From assembly GCA_029259605.1 (NCBI GenBank), contig JAJDEV010000098.1, forward strand, positions 1 to 35,153: a stretch of DNA of 35,153 nt, read 5' to 3'. This stretch comes from Planctomycetota bacterium. GTDB taxonomy: Bacteria; Planctomycetota; UBA1135; GCA-002686595. Below are positions 23,429-31,432 of the stretch, one piece after another. The notes under the pieces were generated by a model. The model was not told where the DNA came from. It worked only from the letters and a program-made list of their open reading frames with translations, and made no database searches. The position numbers and the translations under genes were made by a program. Within the stretch, counting starts at the first letter, position 1. Each line of letters begins with the position of its first letter.

Positions 23429-25113
23429 AAGCACTCGGAAACGGCGGACGCGCGGCGTGCACGACGACGCTGATCGTGGCACTGACGCCCTCGTTCGCGG
23501 CCCAGACCGACGAGCCTGTGTGGCCGATCGGCGACGGCACGCTCGACGTCATGAGCGGGTTTCAGCACCCCGTTCCGAGCTTCGCATACCTGCACGAGGG
23601 CGTCGACATCGCCGGAACGCGTCGCGAGGTCGTCGCCATGCGTTCCGGAGTCGTCTCGTACGTGGACCCGAAGTTCGTCGGCGGCGCGGTGGCCGTCCAG
23701 GTCGAGGTCGGCGACCGCGTCGATGCCGACCTCTACGTTCACATCCTCCCCGCGCCGTGGATGGTCGGCGACACGATCGAAGCCGGGGACAAGATCGGCA
23801 TCGTCAGCGACCGCTACTTCGACGAGCGCTTCGGCCCCTACGCGGACCACGTGCACATCACGCGCTATCGCGACTACACGGGCGGTCATGGCGTGACGGT
23901 GAGACCGAAGGTGCTCCCCAACATCTTGCCGCCGTTCGGGATCTTCGACGATCCGCGCTACCGCGATCCGCAGATGATGCTCCCGGGGCCGCAGGACGCG
24001 AACAACGACGGATGGGTGTTCGCGATCACGCGTTCGTCGGGCAAGTACAACTTCATCGAGAACGCGTTCCGCGGCGTCGACCTGATCGTCGAGGCGACCG
24101 ATCGCCAGAACGACTTTCTGTTCTACAACCAAACGGTCGTCGGCGTCGGGTACTGGATCGAAGCGCTGACGGGCGGCGAGAACGTCCGCGGCCCCGAAGC
24201 GCCCTACCGCCTCGTTCGCTTCAACGACGCCTGGCGTGGTTCGCACTGCGCACCGGACTCGCTCATCGGCTCGATCTTCCTGACGAGCGGACGGTACCTG
24301 GTGAGCCAAGGCAACACCGTCACGGGCTTTCGCGACCTCGCGAACTACATCGTGACGAACACGAGCGGCACGACCGGGCTCGCGAGCGAAGTCGACGAGA
24401 GCGAGCATTGGCGCACGGACGCGCGCGTCGAGACCGGCAGTCCGAACGGAACGGGCGGCCGGATCGCGCGTGAGATCCACGAAGCGCGCTTCCCCGATGG
24501 CCGCTATCGCGTGCACGCACTCGTCGAAGACCTCGTGTTCGAGACCGAGAGCACGTTCGACCTGCTCGTCGACAACTTCCGTCCTTACGTCGAGGCGGTC
24601 CGCGTCCAGCGCCACGACCTCCGACGGATCCTCTACGACGCGCGCTGGCGCTTCGACAGCGATGACGTCGTGCTGCGTTACAGCGAGACGTCGACGCCCG
24701 GACCGTTGACCGTGTCGCGGCCCGATGGAACGCGAGGAGACGGAATCCTGATCGAGATCGAGTTCAGCGAACCGATGTCCGTCGCCGCGATCGAGTCGAT
24801 CGACCCGTCCATCGGGTTCGTCCCGGTCCTCGCTCCGGTCGATGCGGACGCGCGCCGCTGGGCCGCTCGGATTCCGCGCAGCGCGCTCGGCCCCGCACGG
24901 GATCGAACGCACCACCGCCTCTCGATCTCGGGCGCGGACCTCGCGGGAACGACGCTCTACCCGCTCGACGACACCTCCGAGCGTAGGGTTCCGATCGGCA
25001 AGCGCGTGAACACGACGCCGCTCGCGAACGCCACGCTGGACACGGTCCACCTCGTTCCCTTCCACGTGGCGGGCGCGGCGGACGTCGCCCCGTGGTCGCA
25101 TCCGATGCGCTGA
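23416..25113 (+). CDS. Exported M23 (LytM-like) family peptidase with C-terminal Ig-like region
   Basis: A 565-residue protein; the start is fixed by the ribosome binding site at 23403-23409. A signal peptide ends near S-F-A-A-Q. Residues about 40-165 match the M23 fold: H60-E-G-V-D64-I-A-G gives the H-x-x-x-D pair, V-V-A-M-R-S-G-V-V-S-Y-V the following strand, and H145-V-H147-I the H-x-H motif, so all four zinc and catalytic residues are present. M23 enzymes cleave glycine-containing or cross-linking peptides of peptidoglycan. The ~400-residue C-terminal part is beta-rich and includes a segment like SbsA-type Ig domains (I-E-I-E-F-S-E-P-M-S). In a planctomycete with thin peptidoglycan, wall remodelling or surface protein cleavage are both possible. 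Confidence 0.82.
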   Translation: MVTLKALGNGGRAACTTTLIVALTPSFAAQTDEPVWPIGDGTLDVMSGFQHPVPSFAYLHEGVDIAGTRREVVAMRSGVVSYVDPKFVGGAVAVQVEVGDRVDADLYVHILPAPWMVGDTIEAGDKIGIVSDRYFDERFGPYADHVHITRYRDYTGGHGVTVRPKVLPNILPPFGIFDDPRYRDPQMMLPGPQDANNDGWVFAITRSSGKYNFIENAFRGVDLIVEATDRQNDFLFYNQTVVGVGYWIEALTGGENVRGPEAPYRLVRFNDAWRGSHCAPDSLIGSIFLTSGRYLVSQGNTVTGFRDLANYIVTNTSGTTGLASEVDESEHWRTDARVETGSPNGTGGRIAREIHEARFPDGRYRVHALVEDLVFETESTFDLLVDNFRPYVEAVRVQRHDLRRILYDARWRFDSDDVVLRYSETSTPGPLTVSRPDGTRGDGILIEIEFSEPMSVAAIESIDPSIGFVPVLAPVDADARRWAARIPRSALGPARDRTHHRLSISGADLAGTTLYPLDDTSERRVPIGKRVNTTPLANATLDTVHLVPFHVAGAADVAPWSHPMR

Positions 25114-25243
25114 ACGGCGCGACGGACGGACGCGGGGCCTCGCGTACCGCGCCAAGGCGTCCGCGATGCCACCGGATGTGGAATCCCCGAGCCACGATTC
25201 CCATCAAGCTGCGGTTCGCCTCTCCCGAGGCGCACTGCCACCC

Positions 25244-25438
25244 ATGAAGCTCCAGACCCTGTATCGTCTTCCGAACCTCTGCTACGTCGCCGCGCTGTGC
25301 GCGCTCCCCTGGATCGCCTCGGCCCTCCTGCCCCCCGCGCTCGACCCGAGCGCGCCGGACGCCAGACACGAGGGCGAGGAAGCGGCGCAGCTCGCGCCCG
25401 CGATCGACGTCGATCCGGACGCATCGGCCAACCGCTGA
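25244..25438 (+). CDS. 64-residue secreted or membrane protein, unknown
   Basis: The ATG at 25244 opens a 64-residue frame: M-K-L-Q-T-L-Y-R-L-P-N, then a hydrophobic segment (Y-V-A-A-L-C-A-L-P-W-I-A-S-A-L-L), then a hydrophilic acidic tail ending D-A-S-A-N-R. A GAGG lies 14 nt upstream. It is either a signal-peptide-bearing small exported protein or a single-span membrane protein. An ATG at 25166 would add 26 residues of unlikely leader. No homologue comes to mind. Codon bias agrees with a real gene, but size makes it uncertain. Confidence 0.5.
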   Translation: MKLQTLYRLPNLCYVAALCALPWIASALLPPALDPSAPDARHEGEEAAQLAPAIDVDPDASANR

Positions 25439-25473
25439 CGGCGACGGCGCGTGGCGTTCGCGCGCGGATCGGG

Positions 25474-25479
25474 TAGAAG
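25474..25479 (+). promoter_or_regulatory. -10-like box TAGAAG before the methyltransferase
   Basis: GGG-TAGAAG ends 7 nt before the GTG at 25487. It argues for that start rather than the GTG at 25451, which lies upstream of the box. Confidence 0.38.
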
Positions 25480-25486
25480 AGCGCGT

Positions 25487-26203
25487 GTGACGGACGCACC
25501 CGACCTCGACGCGCGCGCGAACCACGAGTTCTTGCTCGGCGAGTTCCTGCACCTGCTCTTTCGCTGCGCGCCCGAGTCCGTGCTCGATGTCGGGTGCGGG
25601 ACGGGGCAGCTGCTGGATGCGTGCGCGCAGCGGGGCATCCACGCGTTCGGGCTCGACCAGCCCGGGCCGCGGCTCGATGAGCTCATCGAGCGCGGCATCG
25701 ATGCGCGCGAAGGCACGGCGTACACGTTGCCGTTCGAGGATCGCTCGGTCGATTGGGTGACGATGCGCCACATCCCCCATCACCTCGAGCACCCGGCGCG
25801 CGCCTTCGCCGAGGCCTTGCGCGTCGCGCGGCACGGCGTCTTGATCGCCGAGCCGCACTTCGACACGAGCCTCCCCTCGCAACGCGGCGCCTTCGCGCTC
25901 GACCGGTGGGAGAAGCGCCTCGATCGAGAGGGCGGCATGTTCCACGCCGAGGTGCTCGACCTCGGTGCGCTGCTCGCGGCCCTGCCGTCGGACGTCGACG
26001 CCGAGTGGGAGGTCGAGGCGCAGCGCTCCCTGCGCCTGCGTGCGCGCTCGATCGCGGACTTCGCGTCGCGCGCGGAGGAGCGTGTCGCGAGCCTTCAGGA
26101 CGCCGACGCGGAGCGCGCGACGCTGGCCGCGCTCGTCGTCGAGCTGGAGACGCTAGGCCTGACCTGGAATGGCTCGCTCTGCGTCAGCGTGCGGCGCCGC
26201 TAG
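25487..26203 (+). CDS. Class I SAM-dependent methyltransferase
   Basis: About 238 residues from the GTG at 25487 (M-T-D-A-P-D-L-D-A-R-A-N-H-E-F); the GTG at 25451 would add 12 residues. Motif I is V-L-D-V-G-C-G-T-G-Q, followed by the acidic G-L-D-Q loop and L-P-F-E-D-R-S-V-D-W-V (motif II/post-II), the methyltransferase 11 pattern of many small-molecule enzymes. The H-I-P-H-H-L-E-H-P segment is also typical of ubiquinone/lipid-type members. The C-terminal third is helical and charged. Substrate not deducible. Its TAG stop is embedded in the palindrome CTAG at 26200-26203, which also supplies the stop of the convergent DUF1499 gene. Confidence 0.85.
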   Translation: MTDAPDLDARANHEFLLGEFLHLLFRCAPESVLDVGCGTGQLLDACAQRGIHAFGLDQPGPRLDELIERGIDAREGTAYTLPFEDRSVDWVTMRHIPHHLEHPARAFAEALRVARHGVLIAEPHFDTSLPSQRGAFALDRWEKRLDREGGMFHAEVLDLGALLAALPSDVDAEWEVEAQRSLRLRARSIADFASRAEERVASLQDADAERATLAALVVELETLGLTWNGSLCVSVRRR

Positions 26204-26673
26204 CGCTCTGTCGGGGTCGGCGGCACCCAGCGGCTTCGCAGGTCGTCGACGCGTTCGCGATTCGCGCCGAAGTCGGATTGCCCGATGCGCGACGCCGAGC
26301 GCACGTGAATGACGCTCGCCCCTTCGTCGAGCCGCAGCTCGAGATCGTCTCGGAAGCGCAGGAAGGGCGTGCGGAACACGAAGTGCGCATAGGTCTCCTC
26401 GCGCGTCACCAGCTCGACACGCGGCTCGGACTCCACGAAGGCGACGAGCGCTTCGAAGGCACGCCGAGCGTCGCCGGCGAACGCGAAGGGCTCGACCGCG
26501 GACGCCTCGAGCGCGTCCTCGCTGTTGACGCAGTTCGGCGACGCGGGGCACGGGCGCAGGTGCCCGCTCGCGAGGCCGATGTCGCTCGGGATCGCCGTGC
26601 ACGCGGCTCCGAGTACGAAACCACCGGCCGTCCCGACGACCAGCGCGACGGCGATCCAAGCGCGCCGCTTCAA
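26200..26673 (-). CDS. DUF1499 family protein with N-terminal membrane segment
   Basis: A 157-residue protein. The start is a TTG at 26673, inferred because TTGA overlaps the TGA of the upstream gene and because the following M-K-R-R-A-W-I-A-V-A-L-V-V-G reads as a signal peptide or anchor. The body matches DUF1499 (C-P-A-S-P-N-C-V-N-S near residue 40, then the F-R-T-P-F-L-R-F-R-D-D segment and I-H-V-R-S-A-S-R-I-G-Q-S-D-F-G-A-N-R-E-R-V near the end), full length for the family. Function of DUF1499 is unknown. It is the last gene of the leftward operon. Other possible starts inside the anchor cannot be excluded. Confidence 0.82.
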   Translation of the reverse strand: MKRRAWIAVALVVGTAGGFVLGAACTAIPSDIGLASGHLRPCPASPNCVNSEDALEASAVEPFAFAGDARRAFEALVAFVESEPRVELVTREETYAHFVFRTPFLRFRDDLELRLDEGASVIHVRSASRIGQSDFGANRERVDDLRSRWVPPTPTER

Positions 26674-27746
26674 TCGCGACTCCCGAAGACGCGCACGTCG
26701 CGCAGGACGCCGGGTTCGTTGCGCGGTGCGCCCTCGTACTCGCCGAACAGACGCTCGGCGTTGCGCTTCAGGTTGCCCAGCGAACAGCGGATCGCTTCGT
26801 CGCGGTTGTTCGGCCCGTCGGGAACGCCGTCGAGGTCGAAGCCGAAGTGGCGGACGAGCAGAAACGCGATCCATTCGCCATCCGACGTCGCGACCGGGAG
26901 GAAGACGTCGCGCCCGGCGAGCCATTGGAAGTCCGAGCTGGTCGAGTAGATGTCCGTGTGCAGGACACCGGCTCCGTCGAAGCGATTCAGGATCGCCAGC
27001 CGCGTGGAGTAGCTCGAGAACGGGAACGGCAGGTCGGAGCGGAAACGGATCGTGAGCGTCGAGAACGGGCGCCCGCCCGGGTCGTCGCCGACGAAGTACG
27101 AGCCGTCGACGGGAAAGATCTCGTCGTAGTTCGTGCCAATGTTGTCGAGGTAGACGCGGTAGTCGTTCTCGGCCGCCTTGATCGACGCGAGGTCCGCGCG
27201 CATCAGCGTCGCGCACTGCTCCGTCAACGGCTCGACGTCGAGGTCGGACCACGGCGCTCCTTCCCCGCGCATGTCCCACGAGTCCGCGATCAGGAAGCCG
27301 TCGGCGTTGTAGTCCTTGGAGGGCCGCCAGCGTTCGGACCGCAGGCGGTGGTCGAACAGCAGCTCGGTGAGTCCCGCGCCCCAGTCGGAGCAGAGCTCCG
27401 GCGCCGCACGCTCGAGCTCCGCGTACCAGCTCCGCCGCTCATCGACGGCGAGGTCGCGGCTGGCCCGAACGAGATCTCCGAAGCAGCGATAGCGCGTGCC
27501 GTTCGCCCCCTCTGCATCGAAGCGGAGCGATAGCAGGTTCTGCATCTCGACGAGCAGGTCGCGGCCAGGCACGGTGCGGGGCGCGGGGAGCGTCCAGCGC
27601 CGATCGAAGACCTTCGGCGACAACTCGCTCCACGCCAGACGCTCGGCGCTGACCTCGAACTCGTCGGGGTCGTCGTTCTGCGGGGCGGGCGATGGGACGC
27701 TCGGCGCAAGGAGCGTGAGCGAGAACAGCGCGAGCGGGGCGTTCAC
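26670..27746 (-). CDS. Secreted protein of unknown function
   Basis: A 358-residue protein starting at GTG 27746, which overlaps the TGA of the hydrolase remnant as GTGA (27743-27746). The start choice is supported by the signal peptide that follows (M-N-A-P-L-A-L-F-S-L-T-L-L-A). Longer frames upstream would run into non-coding-like sequence. Notable segments are D-Y-N-A-D-G-F-L-I-A-D-S-W-D, D-N-I-G-T-N-Y-D-E-I-F-P and F-L-P-V-A-T-S-D-G-E-W-I-A-F. The mature protein seems globular with several Trp and Asp residues; no catalytic motif or named family is recognised. TTGA overlap links it to the DUF1499 gene. Confidence 0.78.
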   Translation of the reverse strand: MNAPLALFSLTLLAPSVPSPAPQNDDPDEFEVSAERLAWSELSPKVFDRRWTLPAPRTVPGRDLLVEMQNLLSLRFDAEGANGTRYRCFGDLVRASRDLAVDERRSWYAELERAAPELCSDWGAGLTELLFDHRLRSERWRPSKDYNADGFLIADSWDMRGEGAPWSDLDVEPLTEQCATLMRADLASIKAAENDYRVYLDNIGTNYDEIFPVDGSYFVGDDPGGRPFSTLTIRFRSDLPFPFSSYSTRLAILNRFDGAGVLHTDIYSTSSDFQWLAGRDVFLPVATSDGEWIAFLLVRHFGFDLDGVPDGPNNRDEAIRCSLGNLKRNAERLFGEYEGAPRNEPGVLRDVRVFGSRD

Positions 27747-27880
27747 TGGGAGTCCTGAAGGCGGTCGAAGAAGTTCGCGAGGATGCGCACGACCTCGGCC
27801 GGACGCTCTTCGTGTGGATAGTGACCGGCAAGCGGCACGACCGCCAGCTCGGCGCCGGGGATCGAGGGCGCGTTCGTGAC
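27743..27880 (-). pseudogene. C-terminal remnant of an alpha/beta hydrolase
   Basis: Between the photolyase stop at 27918 and the GTG at 27746, the leftward frame ending at TGA 27743-27745 encodes about 45 residues that match the C-terminal end of alpha/beta hydrolases: S-I-P-G-A-E-L-A-V-V, then P-L-A-G-H-Y-P-H-E-E-R-P-A-E-V with the conserved catalytic-His region, then I-L-A-N-F-F-D-R-L. No start codon lies in frame ahead of it that would give a sensible protein, and the rest of the hydrolase (nucleophile elbow, Asp) is missing; the sequence upstream is the intact 3' end of the photolyase. The stop still forms a GTGA overlap with the next gene, so it was once a member of this operon. Confidence 0.62.
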
Positions 27881-27917
27881 GCCATGCCTCCCTCGCCATC
27901 GCGCGACGGAGCGCGCC

Positions 27918-29390
27918 TCAGCTCCAGCGCTCGACGTAGGCGTCGACGCGCAGCTTGCGCCGCGTGTTGTCGCTCGTCATGTAGCGCACCTTGCCGAAGA
28001 TCGGGCGCTCGGGACCCCACGCTCGGTCGAACTTGCCGAGCGTCCACAGGATGCCGCTGTTCGAGTTCGGGTCGCGGCCGTCGAGCGCGTACTTGTTGTT
28101 GAGCTCGACCATCACGTCGTGCGCGGCGCGCGCGCTCGGGCTCCAGTGCAGGATCTTCTTGCCCCAGAGCATCCGCAGGTAGGTGTGGATCGTCCCCTCG
28201 CCGCGGAGTTGGCGCTGGGCCGCGTTCCACAGCGTGTCGTGCGTCTCTGCCTGCTCGAATTGTTCGAGCGAGTAGGTGTGCGGTCGCTCGTCGTCCTCGT
28301 GCTCGGCGAGCGTCGCGCGCGCCCAGTCGGGGAGCGATTCGTACGCGCCGAAGCCCGCTTCGTGCGTACTCGCGTTCCACCCGAGCTCGCGCCAGGTGAC
28401 GAGCTGGTCGAGGAACGCTTCCGCCGCCGCGCTCATGCCCCACCAACCCGCGCGCTTCCCGTTTGCCGTCGGGGCCAACCGCTCGGGTGCCCACTCTTCA
28501 TGCGCAACGACCGCACGAAACACATCGTGCGCGGCGACGTGGCCGAAGTGCAGGTAGGGCGAGAGGCCGCTGGTCGCGTGGCGTTCGACGTGCTTGTCGC
28601 CCTCGTCGTAGGCCGCGAGGCGCTCGGCGAGAAACGCGTCGAGCACTCGCGCGCCGGCCTCCTCGCCTCCGTCGACGCCCGCGACCGGCGCGACCGTGTG
28701 GTCGAGCGGCAGGTCGCCGAGCGTCGCGCGCGCGTCGCCTTCGAGCAGCGCGTTCGCGATCGGCCAGCGCCGCGCGATCGCCTCGGGCCACGCACCGAGG
28801 CGGTGCAGTCCACGGTTCGCGAGCGGCGTGGCGGCGGACAGTTCTTCGAGGTGCGCCGGCAGCTCGCGCTGCAGGAAGCGGCGGAAGTCGACCGCGCGCG
28901 CGAAGGCGCGGCTCGCGCTGCGCAGCGGCAGGAGCCCGTTCGAGTCGACCGCCTCCATGCGCGACCGCACGTCGAGTCGCGCGCTGGCGAGCATGCGCGG
29001 CAGGAAGAAGCTCGGCGCGTCGTCCGTGACGACGACGCACGCGCGCTCGTCGAAGGCCGCGAGCAATCCCTTGCCCGCGTCGGGCTCCGGCTCGACGTAG
29101 GGGTAATAGTCGATCCGTGCGCGCTCGAACGCGCGCCGGTTCGAGCGCATTCCGTCGAGCACGAAGGCGTGCATGCGATCGCTCGCCCAGCGATAGCCGC
29201 AGCGCAGCGGCTCGAGGACGACGAGCGGGCGGGAGAGTTCCCGCGCCAGCTCGAGCGCGCGCTGCAACGCGAAGTTGTGACGCGTGCGGCGCGCCGCGAC
29301 CATCCAATAGAGGACGTAGTCGCCGTCGCCGCGCGGCGGTCGATCCCAGAGAACGCGGATGCGCGTCGCCGGCGTCGCTCCGGTACTCAC
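27918..29390 (-). CDS. phr: Class II CPD DNA photolyase
   Basis: A 490-residue protein. The start is GTG 29390, which overlaps the TGA of the DUF523 gene as GTGA. The N-terminal photolyase domain begins T-R-I-R-V-L-W, with the class II signature D-Y-V-L-Y-W-M. The FAD-binding C-terminal domain has W-R-E-L-G-W-N, H-T-Y-S-L-E-Q-F-E-Q-A-E-T-H-D, L-R-M-L-W-G-K-K-I-L-H-W-S and N-K-Y-A-L-D-G-R-D-P-N-S-N-S-G-I-L-W, then the usual end F-G-K-V-R-Y-M. These are the hallmarks of class II enzymes, which repair cyclobutane pyrimidine dimers using blue light and FADH-. It appears complete. Cotranscribed with the genes on either side. Confidence 0.93.
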   Translation of the reverse strand: MSTGATPATRIRVLWDRPPRGDGDYVLYWMVAARRTRHNFALQRALELARELSRPLVVLEPLRCGYRWASDRMHAFVLDGMRSNRRAFERARIDYYPYVEPEPDAGKGLLAAFDERACVVVTDDAPSFFLPRMLASARLDVRSRMEAVDSNGLLPLRSASRAFARAVDFRRFLQRELPAHLEELSAATPLANRGLHRLGAWPEAIARRWPIANALLEGDARATLGDLPLDHTVAPVAGVDGGEEAGARVLDAFLAERLAAYDEGDKHVERHATSGLSPYLHFGHVAAHDVFRAVVAHEEWAPERLAPTANGKRAGWWGMSAAAEAFLDQLVTWRELGWNASTHEAGFGAYESLPDWARATLAEHEDDERPHTYSLEQFEQAETHDTLWNAAQRQLRGEGTIHTYLRMLWGKKILHWSPSARAAHDVMVELNNKYALDGRDPNSNSGILWTLGKFDRAWGPERPIFGKVRYMTSDNTRRKLRVDAYVERWS

Positions 29391-30388
29391 GAGTGGTTGC
29401 GGAGCATCAGCTCCTTCGGGTGCGGATCGAAGTAGATCTGGTTGAGCAGGTACTCGACGTCGTGCTTCTTGACGTTGAAGCGCAGCAACGTGAGCGGGAC
29501 GACGAGCGGGAGGAACCCGCGGCGGTAGTCGTCGATCGCGCCGATCAGCTCGCGCTTGTCGTCCGCGTCGAGCAGGTGCTTGAGATGCCCCAGCGCGTGT
29601 TGGAGCACGTTCGTGTGGCGCTTCTTCGTCGCCTTCGTCCGCAGGCAGGTTTGGAACTCGTGCTCGTACCTGGCGAAGAGTTCGGTGTTCTCGATCGTTC
29701 CGGCGGAGCCCACGATCGCGCCGAGCCGGCGGTAGCTCGCCTCGTTGTGCGCCAGGAGGAGCAGCTTGTGCGCGGTGTGGAACTCGACCAGACGGCCGCG
29801 CGTCATCCCGCGCTTCAACGCGACGCGCCAGCGGTTGCGGCAGAAGATGCGCTCGATGAAGTTCTCGCGCAACGGCGAGTCGTTGAGCCGTCCCTCCTCT
29901 TCGATCGGGAGCTGCGGCCAGCGCTCGATCATCTTGGCGGCGAAGCGACCGACGCCGGCGCGGTTCATGCGCATGCCGTTGCGATACACCGGAACGCGCT
30001 CCATCCCGCACGACGGCGAGGCCTTCTTGAGGATGTAGCCGTCCAGGCCGACCTCGTGCAGCTCGCCGAGCTTCTCGTCGGAGTACGCGTCCATGCGCTC
30101 GGTGAAGTCCTCGCCGGTCTTCGGCGCGAGGAGGCGCTCGTCGTCCTGCTCTTGCACGAGCCGGATCGTCGGGCGCGGAATCGACATGCCGATCGCCACC
30201 TCGGGACAGACCGGCACCCACTCGACCCACTCGCCGAGGACGTCGGCGACGAAGCGATCGAGCTTGTGCCCGCCGTCGAAGCGTACCTTCTCGCCGAGCA
30301 GGCACGACGAGACGCCGAGTCGCAGCGGCTCGTCGGCATCGTGCCAGTTGCGCCAGCTCTCGATGCCTTGGGTCGCGGCGTCTCTCAC
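29387..30388 (-). CDS. DUF523-DUF1722 fusion protein (TudS/YbbK-YbgA-like)
   Basis: A 333-residue protein with GTG start at 30388, overlapping the preceding TGA as GTGA. Residues about 22-150 are DUF523: C29 in G-V-S-S-C-L-L-G, C61 in V-P-V-C-P-E-V, and C127 in A-S-P-S-C-G, the three cysteines that in the related thiouracil desulfurase TudS hold an iron-sulfur cluster. Residues about 200-330 are DUF1722, with F-H-T-A-H-K-L-L-L-L-A-H and the C-terminal L-L-N-Q-I-Y-F-D-P-H-P. Such fusions commonly sit next to photolyase genes and are induced by light in other bacteria. A desulfurase-like reaction on a thiolated base is a family-based inference; the actual substrate is unknown. Confidence 0.9.
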   Translation of the reverse strand: MRDAATQGIESWRNWHDADEPLRLGVSSCLLGEKVRFDGGHKLDRFVADVLGEWVEWVPVCPEVAIGMSIPRPTIRLVQEQDDERLLAPKTGEDFTERMDAYSDEKLGELHEVGLDGYILKKASPSCGMERVPVYRNGMRMNRAGVGRFAAKMIERWPQLPIEEEGRLNDSPLRENFIERIFCRNRWRVALKRGMTRGRLVEFHTAHKLLLLAHNEASYRRLGAIVGSAGTIENTELFARYEHEFQTCLRTKATKKRHTNVLQHALGHLKHLLDADDKRELIGAIDDYRRGFLPLVVPLTLLRFNVKKHDVEYLLNQIYFDPHPKELMLRNHS

Positions 30389-30951
30389 GGACGCGGCCCG
30401 TGGTCGAGACCGTCCGCCACTTCGCCGAGCTCGAGCAGCTTCGACGCGGAGAACCCGCGGTCGTGGAACCAGACGACCTTGCCGTCCGCGTCGAGCAGGA
30501 ACACGCGCATGTTGCGCGGCTTCTCGTTCCCGGTGAACTCGACGACCGCGTCCGCGCTCGAACCGTACAACGTCACGACCGACGCCCAGTCCTCGCTCGG
30601 AATGCCGGAGCGCATGCCCGCGTCGATCGTCCCCGAGATGAGCCGTGGGATCATCCCGGCCGCGGCGGGCACCTCGAAGATGCGCGCCTTCGGCGTCGCT
30701 TGCAGCAGGCCGATGAGCCAGCGGTCCGCGTCGAACTGCGCCTTCTGGACGTAGCCGACGAGCAACACGGAGGGCTCGGCGAGCGGCAGGGCGACGGAAT
30801 CGCCGTCGAGACTCTCGCCCGCGACGCTCGGGAACGTCTCGCCGGTCGGGTCGCGGTTCTCGACCGTCGCGCGGCACGAGACGCCGATCGTCGCGACGAG
30901 CGCACCGAGGATCGCGAGCACGATGGTGGTCTTCTTTGCAGCAGGCTTCAT
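30385..30951 (-). CDS. Exported thioredoxin-fold protein, ATP10-like
   Basis: A 188-residue protein with ATG 30951, which overlaps the TGA of the SRPBCC gene as ATGA. The N-terminus (M-K-P-A-A-K-K-T-T-I-V-L-A-I-L-G-A-L-V-A) is a signal peptide or anchor; G-V-S-C could be a poor lipobox. The body reads F-P-S-V-A-G-E-S-L-D-G, L-L-V-G-Y-V-Q-K-A-Q-F-D-A-D-R-W, I-S-G-T-I-D-A-G-M-R-S-G-I-P and R-V-F-L-L-D-A-D-G-K-V-V-W-F-H, suggesting a thioredoxin-like fold similar to ATP10-type proteins. There is no C-x-x-C, so it is unlikely to be a redoxin. Its place inside the photolyase operon suggests a stress-linked role. Confidence 0.72.
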   Translation of the reverse strand: MKPAAKKTTIVLAILGALVATIGVSCRATVENRDPTGETFPSVAGESLDGDSVALPLAEPSVLLVGYVQKAQFDADRWLIGLLQATPKARIFEVPAAAGMIPRLISGTIDAGMRSGIPSEDWASVVTLYGSSADAVVEFTGNEKPRNMRVFLLDADGKVVWFHDRGFSASKLLELGEVADGLDHGPRP

Positions 30952-31427
30952 GCGGTCTTCTCCTTGCGCGGCATCGGTCTCGTTCGGAGCGCGATGACGA
31001 GCTGCTTTTGACGGTAGTCGAAGATGCGTCGCAGGTCGCTTCGCACGAACAATCGGTTCACGAGCGCGCCCCCGAGCGGCGAATAGTCCACCCGATCCCG
31101 CATGAGCACGCCATCCGGGGTCTCGATGAACGAGTGCCGGTGGACCCACGACCGATAGGGTCCGGCGACCTGCTCGTCGACGAACTCGAGCGGCGGCGCC
31201 CAGCTCGAGATGAGACTGCGCCAGCGGATCGGAACTCCGCGCACGCGCAGTTGGTAATCGATCGTCGTTCCCTCACGCATCGTCGGCGTCGAGCACGCGA
31301 GCACGCGGAAGCGAAGCCACGGCGGCGTGAGGGCTTCGAGGTTGTAAGGGTCCGAGAAGAAGTCGAAGACCTCGTTCATCGGAAGGTCGATGGTCTGCTC
31401 GCGCTCGAGCGTGAAGTTGGAAGTCAT
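30948..31427 (-). CDS. SRPBCC (START-like) family protein
   Basis: About 159 residues from ATG 31427, which has AAGGG 8 nt upstream. An alternative GTG at 31436 forms a GTGA overlap with the TIGR01777 stop. The sequence begins F-T-L-E-R-E-Q-T-I-D-L-P-M-N-E-V-F-D-F-F-S-D-P-Y-N-L-E, the usual opening of cyclase/dehydrase-like SRPBCC proteins, and continues with the strand-rich lipid-binding cavity pattern and the final helix. No signal peptide. Members of this type are frequently next to TIGR01777 epimerases, sometimes as fusions. The ligand is not known. Confidence 0.88.
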   Translation of the reverse strand: MTSNFTLEREQTIDLPMNEVFDFFSDPYNLEALTPPWLRFRVLACSTPTMREGTTIDYQLRVRGVPIRWRSLISSWAPPLEFVDEQVAGPYRSWVHRHSFIETPDGVLMRDRVDYSPLGGALVNRLFVRSDLRRIFDYRQKQLVIALRTRPMPRKEKTA

Positions 31428-31432
31428 ACGGG

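Noticed and set aside
27747..27899. Upstream extension of the secreted-protein gene to 27899
   Set aside because: The added residues are Arg-rich and carry no signal; the hydrolase remnant in another frame and the signal peptide after GTG 27746 explain the region better.
29391..30305. Upstream extension of the photolyase frame to about 795 codons
   Set aside because: The extra 300 residues are an out-of-frame shadow of the DUF523-DUF1722 gene. The GTG at 29390, in a GTGA overlap, gives a normal class II photolyase length.
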